A stretch of 20,699 bases of DNA from a virus. Positions 12,026 to 19,462 of this stretch are shown here, in pieces (positions within the stretch are counted from its first letter, which is position 1; each line of letters begins with the position of its first letter). A program made the translations under genes and the position numbers. The notes below the pieces were generated by a model. It did not search any database and was not told the DNA's origin. It worked only from the letters and a program-made list of their open reading frames with translations. Location: positions 1-20,699 of IMG/VR virus record IMGVR_UViG_3300044648_000212; one strand, given 5' to 3'.

Positions 12026-12855
12026 GCGAAACGTACAAAACGTACATAATAGCCGAAATCGGGATTAATCATAACGGGTCGTTAGATTTAGCCAAGAGGT
12101 TAATAGATGCCGCGAAAGAAGCGGGGTGTGATGCCGTCAAGTTCCAGAAGCGGACGATTGAAGCGGTCTACACGAAAGAGGAGCTTGAGAAGCCGCGAAG
12201 TTCCCCTTTTGGGACCACAAACGGTGACCTCAAGCGAGCTTTGGAATTTGATCGTGGACACTATGAGACCCTATTCGCGTATTCCAAAGAAGCCGGTCTT
12301 GATTGCTCGGCTAGCTGCTGGGACGAAGATAGTGTACGGCTAATCGCCTCCTTCAATCCCCCCTGGCTCAAAATCCCCTCCGCATTGATTACCAACAGGC
12401 CGTTATTGGAGGCGTATGCCAAAACTGGCATAAAACTGTATCTCTCTACTGGCATGTCTACGGCCGAGGAGGTGTCTGATGCGATGCTCTACCTTGACGC
12501 GAAAGGCTGTGATGTATTCCCCCTTGCCTGTACGAGTACATACCCGTGTGCTCCCAGCGAACTCAACTTGCTCTATGTGCGAACTCTCATCGGTCTATAC
12601 GGACGGGCGGGGTTTTCTAGTCATTGTGTATCGCCTTGGCCAGTCCTCGGTGCGGTTGCGCTTGGGGCCACAGTTGTCGAAGCCCACCTTACGCTTGATC
12701 GCACATCGTTTGGATCGGATCAGGCAGCAAGCCTTGAACCTAAAGCATTTGCCAAGATGGTGGAAGAAATCAGAACGCTCGAAACGGCGTTAGGCACAGG
12801 GGAGAAGGTGGTCTATCCCAGTGAAATTCCGGTGAGGGAGAAGCTGAGACGATGA
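12022..12855 (+). CDS. NeuB/SpsE-family nonulosonate synthase-like enzyme, 277 aa
   Basis: The family condenses phosphoenolpyruvate with a hexosamine (for example ManNAc) to give sialic, legionaminic or pseudaminic acid. The TIM-barrel motifs are present: AEIGINHNG (11-19), AVKFQ (38-42, K40), LKIPSA (116-121, K117, S120), LSTGMST (141-147), the metal-binding His201 (GFSSHC, normally GLSDHT) and His222 (VEAHLTLDR), and GSDQAASLEP (231-240). The length is short: the C-terminal SAF/antifreeze domain of typical 340-residue NeuB is missing. That domain contributes a sugar-contacting Arg, so the substrate may differ. It is the first enzyme of a four-enzyme cassette in the packaging region, coupled to neighbours by ATGA overlaps. 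Confidence 0.85.
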   Translation: MSETYKTYIIAEIGINHNGSLDLAKRLIDAAKEAGCDAVKFQKRTIEAVYTKEELEKPRSSPFGTTNGDLKRALEFDRGHYETLFAYSKEAGLDCSASCWDEDSVRLIASFNPPWLKIPSALITNRPLLEAYAKTGIKLYLSTGMSTAEEVSDAMLYLDAKGCDVFPLACTSTYPCAPSELNLLYVRTLIGLYGRAGFSSHCVSPWPVLGAVALGATVVEAHLTLDRTSFGSDQAASLEPKAFAKMVEEIRTLETALGTGEKVVYPSEIPVREKLRR

Positions 12856-13013
12856 TTAAATCAATTCTTGATGCTGGTCTCGGTCTGTTCTTGCTTGTCG
12901 GTGGAATCTACACCGCCTATCACTATGAATCACAACTTACTTACTTCCAGGCCGTGACGATGTTGACTGGTGCCTGTTATTGGTTCGATGAAGCGAAGAG
13001 AGACTTGGAATGA
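12852..13013 (+). CDS. Membrane microprotein within the cassette, 53 aa
   Basis: ATG 12852 overlaps the stop of the NeuB-like gene and its own TGA overlaps the aminotransferase ATG. Hydrophobic segments are at residues 4-22 (SILDAGLGLFLLVGGIYTA) and more weakly 31-44 (YFQAVTMLTGACYW). A charged end (DEAKRDLE) follows. It might tether the pathway to the membrane or merely couple translation. No function is recognised. Confidence 0.5.
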   Translation: MIKSILDAGLGLFLLVGGIYTAYHYESQLTYFQAVTMLTGACYWFDEAKRDLE

Positions 13014-13936
13014 GAACCATCTATCTCAACGGCGAATGGATACCGGAAGCTGACGCCAAGATTTCCGTCTACGACTTGTCCGTTATGCAAGGGGTCGCCT
13101 GCTTTGAAATGACCCGTAGCTTCTCTCACCAACACTTCCGCTTAGACGAACATATTAGCCGCTTACGGGAATCCATGAAGCTGCTAGGCATTACCGACCC
13201 CTTACCTGGCAAATGGGGCTGGCATGATGTGGTGCGGGAGTTGACTGATAGAAACCCGATGGGGATTGAAGATGAATACCGACTGCTTCTGGTGGCTAGC
13301 CCTGGCTGTGCCGAGATGTACCATAATATCGAAGGCACCATTACGCATTCTTACGCCTACGCAGCAACGTTTCCCCTGCGGTACACCGTATCCGGCCTAT
13401 CTCACTACTTTGACGATGGGGTTAAATTAGTCATTAGCCCTGTCCGTCAGGTGCCTTCCCTCTCTGTGCCGGCCAGAGCTAAACACAGAAGCCGCTTACA
13501 TTTCCACTTAGCCCAGCAAAAAGCCGCTCCCGATTGGGCGCTGATGCTCACCTATGACGACAAGGTAGCAGAATGTCCCGGTGCCAATATCTGCGCGTTA
13601 GTAGACGATGAGCACTTGATTTGTACCACGGATGAAGCCTTACCGGGGATTTCTCAGCGCATGGTCGCTGATTTAGCGGAAGAGGAAGGCTTGCATGTCA
13701 TGTGGGATGAGTTGAGCGTGAGGGATTTGATTAATGCGGAAGAGATTTGGCTTACGGCAACACCGTTCTGTGCGTTTTGGGTTTCGCATATTGAAGGCCG
13801 GCCGATTGGCTCAGGCATGGGCTTGGTACCACCGATGTATGAAAAGATTATGGACCGCTGGTCTGAGCGTGTCGCATGTGACATCAGGGGTCAAATGTCT
13901 GGATGGGACAATGCTATCAGGACTAGCACAACTTAA
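13010..13936 (+). CDS. Class IV PLP aminotransferase (fold type IV, BCAT/D-amino acid transaminase-like), 308 aa
   Basis: The family exchanges amino groups between amino acids and 2-oxo acids, or performs related PLP chemistry. The start (YLNGEWIPEADAKISVYDLS) and the strand with ARAKHRSRL are typical; K158 is the likely Schiff-base lysine. E188 (KVAECPGAN), R51 (HISRLRE), GISQRMVAD (213-221) and EIWLTATPF (245-253) complete the fold type IV pattern. Length is normal. Nonulosonate pathways normally use DegT-type (fold type I) aminotransferases on nucleotide sugars, so a class IV enzyme here suggests an amino- or keto-acid substrate. The start is coupled to the microprotein upstream, and the 3' end overlaps the radical SAM gene. 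Confidence 0.85.
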   Translation: MRTIYLNGEWIPEADAKISVYDLSVMQGVACFEMTRSFSHQHFRLDEHISRLRESMKLLGITDPLPGKWGWHDVVRELTDRNPMGIEDEYRLLLVASPGCAEMYHNIEGTITHSYAYAATFPLRYTVSGLSHYFDDGVKLVISPVRQVPSLSVPARAKHRSRLHFHLAQQKAAPDWALMLTYDDKVAECPGANICALVDDEHLICTTDEALPGISQRMVADLAEEEGLHVMWDELSVRDLINAEEIWLTATPFCAFWVSHIEGRPIGSGMGLVPPMYEKIMDRWSERVACDIRGQMSGWDNAIRTSTT

Positions 13937-14708
13937 TATCGAGCTAACTAGTAAGTGCGACAAGACGCACCTCTGCCCCATGTGCGGCCATCAGAATCCT
14001 GATGTGAACCCTATTACCTACGGAGATATGGATGTACGGTTACTCGCAAACATACGGAGCCAGTTGCAACCTGGAATTACCATCTCCTTCCATAGAGACG
14101 GTGAACCGACAGCGCATCCAAGATTGCGAGATTGCTTGGAACTCTTTAGTGGATTCACTACGTCTCTTGTTACTCACGGGCTTAATCTCGAAACGCTCTG
14201 GGAGGAAATTGTTGGGCGATGTACTACAGTTACGGTCTCGGTATTCCGTGGCGATAAAGACGCAGAAGCGCAGATGCGAAGCATTAAAGGATTTCTGCGT
14301 AATAAAGGCTCCCGCCTCCCGCAAGTCCAAGTCAAAATCGTTGGCGACATGCTCCAAGACGGCATTGAAGAGTACGAAGCGTTAGGCGTTCGGGTGATAC
14401 GGAGGCTTATTCATGTCCCGATTGATAACAGCAAGTATGCTCATCGCGCTCCGGTGGTGCCAGAAGTTGGAATCTGCCTTGACGCATTGCATCGTCCAAC
14501 GATTGCTCAAGACGGGCGTATGTATCTTTGTAACCGGCTCGATGCTCAAGGACATGGATACATCGGAGACGCTAACACAGAAACACTCGAATCCATCTGG
14601 AACGGACCGACACGGCAACGCATGATTGAAGCGCATAAGGCGGGACGGAGGGACTTAGCCAATCCGTTATGTGCAACCTGTAAACACTGGGGCACTCCAA
14701 GTGCTTGA
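13911..14708 (+). CDS. Radical SAM enzyme with CX5CX2C motif and SPASM-like tail, 265 aa
   Basis: C16, C22 and C25 (SKCDKTHLCPMCG) would hold the [4Fe-4S] cluster that cleaves S-adenosylmethionine, but the spacing is CX5CX2C instead of the usual CX3CX2C. DGEPTAHP (63-70) corresponds to the GGE motif that contacts SAM. C189, C207, C254 and C257 resemble a SPASM/twitch auxiliary-cluster domain found in peptide- and sugar-modifying enzymes. I chose ATG 13911, with GGATGGG upstream, because the longer frame from 13734 only reads through the aminotransferase gene out of frame. It probably does a radical rearrangement, epimerisation or dehydrogenation on an intermediate of the cassette pathway; the substrate is unknown. 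Confidence 0.8.
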   Translation: MLSGLAQLNIELTSKCDKTHLCPMCGHQNPDVNPITYGDMDVRLLANIRSQLQPGITISFHRDGEPTAHPRLRDCLELFSGFTTSLVTHGLNLETLWEEIVGRCTTVTVSVFRGDKDAEAQMRSIKGFLRNKGSRLPQVQVKIVGDMLQDGIEEYEALGVRVIRRLIHVPIDNSKYAHRAPVVPEVGICLDALHRPTIAQDGRMYLCNRLDAQGHGYIGDANTETLESIWNGPTRQRMIEAHKAGRRDLANPLCATCKHWGTPSA

Positions 14709-14811
14709 ACGAATATTTGCCGCGATAGTTGGTCTGTTTGTGATTGCCATGGCCTGTATGTTCCTGTTCGGAATTGCCAAGCACGTATTTATAAGAGTGG
14801 TGCTCAATTGA
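14701..14811 (+). CDS. Membrane microprotein within the cassette, 36 aa (GTG start)
   Basis: GTG 14701 overlaps the end of the radical SAM gene by 8 nt, with TGGGG upstream. After VLERIF comes one helix (AAIVGLFVIAMACMFLFGIA) and a tail (KHVFIRVVLN). Its TGA overlaps the TTG start of the cytidylyltransferase. It is the second membrane peptide placed between the enzymes of this cassette. Function unknown. Confidence 0.5.
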   Translation: MLERIFAAIVGLFVIAMACMFLFGIAKHVFIRVVLN

Positions 14812-15464
14812 AAGTCGTCGCTATTTTGCAGCAAAGAATGGGCAGCACTAGGCTCAAGGGGAAGGCTCTACTACCCCTGGCCGGTAAAAGCATGACGGAG
14901 AACATTATTGAGCGGGTGAAAAGGGCAAAGCGGCTAGATCATGTGGTGCTAGCCGTTCCTCCTCAGGATGAGAACGCTTTTGCCTGGATGCCCTGTCGTG
15001 TTCATGCGCCATTGGTGGATGAGAACGATTTAGTAGCACGTTACCTCACCGTAGCTGAACGCTGTCATGCTGACATTATCGTGCGAGTGCCATGTGATAA
15101 TCCATGCATTCAGCCTGAGTACATAGACGAGGTTATTGAAACCTATCTTTCTTGCGATGTCACGTTCTCATCGAATACTACGGCAAAGGTGAACGGAAAG
15201 TGGGTTGATGGTGTTGGGGCAGAGGTGTTTAGCGTAAGTCGGCTAAAAATTCTTGACCATGAAACGCGGAACCGTGAGTGCTACCGAGATGCGAGCTACC
15301 GCGAACACCCACACAAGTATTTTAATTACATCCTCCCGAAAGCTGATGTACGCCTAGATGTCAACACCCAAGAGGATTACGACTTCATCAACGGCATCTA
15401 CGAGATGTTTGGACATAACAATTTCCATGTGAATGACGTACTAGCCTACCTGGAGTCGAAGTAA
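14808..15464 (+). CDS. SpsF/NeuA-type cytidylyltransferase, 218 aa (TTG start)
   Basis: Enzymes of this family transfer CMP from CTP onto 2-keto-3-deoxy sugar acids (CMP-sialate or CMP-KDO type). ILQQRMGSTRLKGKALLPL (residues 6-24) is the nucleotide-binding signature, followed by PLVDENDLVARY (68-79) and VRVPCDNP (92-99) with the metal-binding Asp97. WVDGVGAEVFS (132-142) and RLDVNTQEDY (182-191) are typical for SpsF. The TTG start overlaps the previous stop as TTGA. It would activate the product of the NeuB-like enzyme. No glycosyltransferase that would use the CMP product is visible in the window. Its TAA shares a base with the large terminase ATG. Confidence 0.8.
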   Translation: MKVVAILQQRMGSTRLKGKALLPLAGKSMTENIIERVKRAKRLDHVVLAVPPQDENAFAWMPCRVHAPLVDENDLVARYLTVAERCHADIIVRVPCDNPCIQPEYIDEVIETYLSCDVTFSSNTTAKVNGKWVDGVGAEVFSVSRLKILDHETRNRECYRDASYREHPHKYFNYILPKADVRLDVNTQEDYDFINGIYEMFGHNNFHVNDVLAYLESK

Positions 15465-17002
15465 TGGCCCTCTCCCAAGAACAGCGCATGATTAAGAAAA
15501 TCATGGAGTGGCAATTCTCGCCACTGACATTCGTGCGCGAAGTGTTCAAAGAGGAGCCGACATTTCAGCAGGAAGCGGCGTTAAAGGATTGGGGGTTATT
15601 GATACGGGCGAAGGTCAAGAGTGCCAAGGGAACGCCACTGGAGGAAGAGGAGAAGCCCTATAAAGACAAAATGGGCATGAGCATTCAGTCTGGTCACGAT
15701 TCAGGCAAGTCCCACTTCGCCGGCTGGATCGGGATGCATACGCTATTTTGCTTCCCCCATTCTAAAACCCGCGTCACCGCTCCAGCTGGTCCTCAGATTG
15801 AGTCAGTGTTATGGCCTGAGTTCCACAAGCTCTGGCGTGGATCTGAAATGCTCAAGACCAACATTGAGCATCGGGCTACTAAGATTTACATGAAAGAAGG
15901 CGGTGGCTCTGAGTGGTTCATTGAACCTCGCACGATTCAGAAGAATTCCAGCCCTGAGGAGCAAGCTGAAGTCTTGGGCGGTCTCCATGAACGCTACGTG
16001 ACGATTATTGTAGATGAAGCCTCAGGTGTACCGGATGCCGTATTCAAGCCGCTGGAAGGTGGTTTGGGCGGTGTCTGCAACCTGATTCTGATGATATTCA
16101 ACCCTACTCGCTCCCATGGGTTCGCCATTGAGTCGCAGTCTAAATTCCGTAAGTATTGGGCCTGTCACCACTGGGATTGCGAGGAATTAGCCAAAACACG
16201 GCCGGTCTTTGCTCCCAACATGGAAGCCGATCATGCGCGATTGGCTGAGAAGTACGGCAAGGAATCCAACTTCTACCGCATCCGCGTCAAGGGCTTACCA
16301 CCGTTAGCGGCTCCCGATGTGCTGATTCCGTGGGATTGGGCCTATGATGCGATGCACAGGGAAGGCGAAATTGACCCATTGGAGCCTCTCACCATTGGTG
16401 TAGACGTAGGTGGCCAGGGGGATGATAAAACCGTGATTATTCCAGGCAGGGGCCATGTGATTATCCCCCACTCGCCTTCCATGCCGTTCTATGAAGTGCA
16501 GGGGATGGATACGACACAGATAGCCTGGAAGGTGGAAGGGTGCTTAAGGGACTTACTTTCTGATGAGGAGGGGCAGTATGCCATCGCCATTGACATCATC
16601 GGACTGGGTGCAGGCGTTCATTCCCATCTTGCGCGTGTTGCAAATCTCAGGAACCTCTACGATGTCAATGTTGCCGAAGTCCCAAGTGAACAAGAGCGAT
16701 ACCACAGACTCAGAGACGAACTCTGGTGGAACCTCAGAGAGGCCTTTGAGAAGCGCCAAATATGCCTGCCGATGGACGACGAGCTATTGGGCGAGCTTAC
16801 TGACATCCACTGGCGGGAAGAGAACGGCAAAATCAGGGTTGAAAGCAAAAAAGAACTCAGGAAAAGGGGCGTAGCGTCACCGAACAAGGCTGATGCCCTG
16901 TGCTTGCGGGAATTTGCTAGACGCTACTGCATAAGCCGCATTCCCCTAGCAGCCCGTCGCAAGGGCCAGCAATCTAAAACCGTGCCGTGGCAGTGCGTAT
17001 GA
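15464..17002 (+). CDS. terL: Terminase large subunit, 512 aa
   Basis: This is the packaging motor that hydrolyses ATP to push DNA into the prohead and cuts concatemers. Walker A is SGHDSGKS (76-83), Walker B IIVDE (181-185), and the coupling motif FNPTR (212-216). The RNase H-like nuclease acidic residues are D314 (GVDVGGQGDD), D377 (AIDIIG) and D477 (KADALC). Length is normal. Its start overlaps the cytidylyltransferase stop by one base, so the accessory cassette and the motor are translated from the same message. A small membrane peptide overlaps its end. Confidence 0.93.
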   Translation: MALSQEQRMIKKIMEWQFSPLTFVREVFKEEPTFQQEAALKDWGLLIRAKVKSAKGTPLEEEEKPYKDKMGMSIQSGHDSGKSHFAGWIGMHTLFCFPHSKTRVTAPAGPQIESVLWPEFHKLWRGSEMLKTNIEHRATKIYMKEGGGSEWFIEPRTIQKNSSPEEQAEVLGGLHERYVTIIVDEASGVPDAVFKPLEGGLGGVCNLILMIFNPTRSHGFAIESQSKFRKYWACHHWDCEELAKTRPVFAPNMEADHARLAEKYGKESNFYRIRVKGLPPLAAPDVLIPWDWAYDAMHREGEIDPLEPLTIGVDVGGQGDDKTVIIPGRGHVIIPHSPSMPFYEVQGMDTTQIAWKVEGCLRDLLSDEEGQYAIAIDIIGLGAGVHSHLARVANLRNLYDVNVAEVPSEQERYHRLRDELWWNLREAFEKRQICLPMDDELLGELTDIHWREENGKIRVESKKELRKRGVASPNKADALCLREFARRYCISRIPLAARRKGQQSKTVPWQCV

Positions 17003-17115
17003 CGGTGTTAATAGCGTTGGCTATATGGGCTTTCTGCATGGTTGCACTTGGAGTCTATCGTTTTGGGCAGATTCGTAAGTCAAATAGACGATTAAAGGCG
17101 TTCGTGGAGCGATGA
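16999..17115 (+). CDS. Small membrane protein, 38 aa
   Basis: ATG 16999 overlaps the large terminase stop. MTVLIALAIWAFCMVALGVY forms one helix, followed by a basic tail (RFGQIRKSNRRLKAF). Its stop overlaps the next start as ATGA. Function unknown. Confidence 0.55.
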   Translation: MTVLIALAIWAFCMVALGVYRFGQIRKSNRRLKAFVER

Positions 17116-17267
17116 CAGACCAAATCCTTGGCCGTACCACCGTGGACCTATCACACATGAGCCGCGAGGACTTGCAGCTCTTTAGGCGACATTTACTAGG
17201 TGTTTTAGCCATGATTGACCGATTACTGGGATTACATAAAAAAGACTTGACATCTTTCCAGAAATAG
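17112..17267 (+). CDS. Hypothetical helical protein, 51 aa
   Basis: It reads MTDQILGRTTVDLSHMSRED, then LQLFRRHLLGVLAMIDRLLG and ends DLTSFQK. It is amphipathic and probably helical. ATGA coupling to the preceding gene supports translation. An ACTTGACA octamer (17245-17252) overlaps its 3' end and could be a promoter element for the portal gene. No function is recognised. Confidence 0.5.
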   Translation: MTDQILGRTTVDLSHMSREDLQLFRRHLLGVLAMIDRLLGLHKKDLTSFQK

Positions 17268-17275
17268 TGTAAGCG

Positions 17276-17350
17276 ATTAGTTTGAACTAGGACTAATTCT
17301 CCAGCCCCCCACCTAACGGTGGCTCCCTGGATTCTCAGGGAGAGCCGTTG
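17276..17350 (+). promoter_or_regulatory. Leader of the portal gene with start-site hairpin
   Basis: CTCCCTG (17323-17329) pairs perfectly with CAGGGAG (17336-17342), and an outer AACGG (17315-17319) pairs with CCGTT (17345-17349). The 3' arm holds the Shine-Dalgarno (GGGAG) and the first bases of the portal TTG start, so translation may be repressed until the hairpin is opened. Upstream, ATTAGT (17276-17281) and ACTAAT (17292-17297) form a second inverted repeat around TAGTT-TG-AACTA. There is no U-run, so a terminator is less likely. Confidence 0.55.
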
Positions 17351-19462
17351 GCAGCTACCTACTCACACACAAGCAGCAATCTCAATATCAGCGAATACAC
17401 GATAGGTCGGGAAACTGACCGCGATGTAGTCGTGCGTCTCGAGCGCATGTTTGGTTCAGCCCTGTTCTCTCCTGTTTGGAGAGCATGGCGCACCAATGCT
17501 GACCAGGATTACAAGTTCTACGAAGGCGAGCAGTGGACCGCCTTTGAACGGGCCATGCTCGAGGAACGCGGCCAGCCCGTTGTTACCGAAAACCTCATCA
17601 AGCCCAAAGTAGACCGCATTCTCGGCCAGTTCCAACGGCAGCATACCACTGTCACCGTGCTCGGCCGTAACGCCGTGGTAGACGAGCAGACCGCTTCTAG
17701 CGCCTCTGACATCTTCCGGTGGGTGGATCAGGTCAACGGGGCTGAGTTTGAAGAGTCTGACCAGATTAAGGACGGCTATACCGGGGGCTTTGGCGTCATA
17801 GAGATTTGTTCCGCGAAGGACTCTGACGGCAAGCCCTCCATCGTCATTCGCAACGAGAACCCCTTTTACATCTTCCCTGACCCCCATTCCCGCAAATACG
17901 ACTGGAACGAGGATGCCAAGTTCATTTGTCGGTCCAAGTGGATTGACCTTGAAGATGCCATCTGCCTCTGGCCTGAGAAGGCGAAAGAGCTACGCCAGTG
18001 CGTGAACCATCTGCCCAGCGGGTTGGGTGGAACGGGAATGCCGATAGATCCAACCGTGCTGCGTATGACGGATTGGACCTATGTAGACCCGAACCGTGGC
18101 CGTCTCCGTCCTGTCGAAATCTACTACAAGCGCAAAGTCGTCAAGACCATCCTGATTACGCCTGAAGGCGTGCGGGTGGAACTGGACTACCTGGGACCGC
18201 GCCAAGCCATGAAAGCGGCTCAGGAGATACCAGGAGCGTCTATTGACCGTGTAGTAGGCGAGGAAATGTGGCTGGGCATCTACTGCGCCGGCACCCTCAT
18301 TTATCACGATAGGTACCAGGACCAGGACGGCATGTTCCCCTTCGTGCCGTACTTCGCAGACCGCAAGAAATCGGGAGAACCATTCGGACCAGTCAGAAAC
18401 CTCGTCAGCATCAGCCAGGAAATCAATAAGCGCCGATCCAAGGCGATGCACCTGATTAACACCAATCAGGCCATTGTGAGCCAGAACGCCGTGGAGGACT
18501 GGGCTGAGTTCGCCAATGAGAAGGGCCGTCCTGACGGAATTATGAAAGTCAGGGGTAAGGCCGATGAAGTGGTCCAGCTCATTAAGAACCAGGACATGGG
18601 CCAATCCCAAATGGCCATGCACGAAGAGTCCAAACGGGCCTTCAACATGGTCAGCGGTGAAGATCCCACGAACATGGGCGCGGCTTCGCAAATGCGGAGC
18701 GGTGTCGGCAAAGCCCGTGAGCAGATGATGACGGACTGGGTGAACATGCCATTGCTCACCAATGTTCGCCGTACCCGCAGAATCAAGCTGAATAAGGTCT
18801 GGGGCCTCATCTGTCAGCACTTCAACGAGGACATTGTTTTTCAGATTACCGACGACCCTGCGGCTCCAAAGGTCATTCAGCTTCCCAAGTCTCGCTTAGA
18901 TGCCATGCGGGATATGCGGTTCAACTTCGTCATTGCTGACGTTGAGGACTCGCTGACGCTCCAGACTGAGCAGTTTGAAATTGTGGCCAATCTGCTCCCG
19001 CAAGTCCTGCCATTTGGCACAGGGCCGGCCAAGTTCCTCTTAGAACTCTCCAGCATCAAGCCGAAGCAAAAAGAAGGGCTGATGAAGATTCTGGACGGCA
19101 TGGCCCAAGCGCCTCCGCCTGAGCCGAAGATTTCCATAGCGATGAACTGGTCAGAGCTTACGCCTGAAGAAAAAGCCGTCTTTGCTCATACCAAACTCGG
19201 CTTGCCAATGCTGGCTGAGTACGAACTGACGCAGGGTGAGCCATCAGCCAAGCGTCTTGCTCTCGAGGAAGCGTTGGCGAAACAGGCCAGTGTGGAGCGC
19301 ATGAACGATAAGCGCCAGGAAGTGGAACTGATTAAGCACGGCTCAGACTCCAAGCGGGAAATGCTGGTGGAACTGATGCACCGGCAGACAGAGCTACAGA
19401 AGAAAGACAAAGACATTGAGAAGGAAAAGGCGAAGCCGAAACCAGCAGCAAAGGCGAAGTAA
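17348..19462 (+). CDS. P22-type portal protein, 704 aa (TTG start)
   Basis: The dodecameric portal forms the DNA entry channel at one capsid vertex and docks the terminase. The 704-residue length and N-terminal pattern (DYKFYEGEQWTAFERAMLEE, then VTENLIKPKVDRILGQFQRQ) match the P22-like portal family. Residues 150-190 (ENPFYIFPDPHSRKYDWNEDA) are characteristic. The C-terminal 90 residues are helical, ending in a Lys/Ala/Pro-rich tail (DIEKEKAKPKPAAKAK), perhaps the barrel region. The TTG start has GGGAGA about 5 nt upstream within a hairpin. Large frames on the opposite strand (for example 17990-18820) are shadows of this gene. Confidence 0.88.
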   Translation: MAATYSHTSSNLNISEYTIGRETDRDVVVRLERMFGSALFSPVWRAWRTNADQDYKFYEGEQWTAFERAMLEERGQPVVTENLIKPKVDRILGQFQRQHTTVTVLGRNAVVDEQTASSASDIFRWVDQVNGAEFEESDQIKDGYTGGFGVIEICSAKDSDGKPSIVIRNENPFYIFPDPHSRKYDWNEDAKFICRSKWIDLEDAICLWPEKAKELRQCVNHLPSGLGGTGMPIDPTVLRMTDWTYVDPNRGRLRPVEIYYKRKVVKTILITPEGVRVELDYLGPRQAMKAAQEIPGASIDRVVGEEMWLGIYCAGTLIYHDRYQDQDGMFPFVPYFADRKKSGEPFGPVRNLVSISQEINKRRSKAMHLINTNQAIVSQNAVEDWAEFANEKGRPDGIMKVRGKADEVVQLIKNQDMGQSQMAMHEESKRAFNMVSGEDPTNMGAASQMRSGVGKAREQMMTDWVNMPLLTNVRRTRRIKLNKVWGLICQHFNEDIVFQITDDPAAPKVIQLPKSRLDAMRDMRFNFVIADVEDSLTLQTEQFEIVANLLPQVLPFGTGPAKFLLELSSIKPKQKEGLMKILDGMAQAPPPEPKISIAMNWSELTPEEKAVFAHTKLGLPMLAEYELTQGEPSAKRLALEEALAKQASVERMNDKRQEVELIKHGSDSKREMLVELMHRQTELQKKDKDIEKEKAKPKPAAKAK

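Noticed and set aside
13734-13910. N-terminal extension of the radical SAM gene
   Set aside because: It would read out of frame through the aminotransferase gene and gives an Arg/Trp-rich sequence unlike the family; ATG 13911 has its own ribosome site.
12022-15464. Hypermodified-thymidine DNA pathway
   Set aside because: Radical SAM and PLP enzymes do occur in such pathways, but no thymidylate synthase-like, kinase or glycosylase partner is visible, and the NeuB/cytidylyltransferase pair points to sugar-acid chemistry.
17990-18820. 276-codon frame on the minus strand
   Set aside because: It lies entirely inside the well-supported portal gene on the other strand and has no family resemblance; it is a codon-bias shadow.
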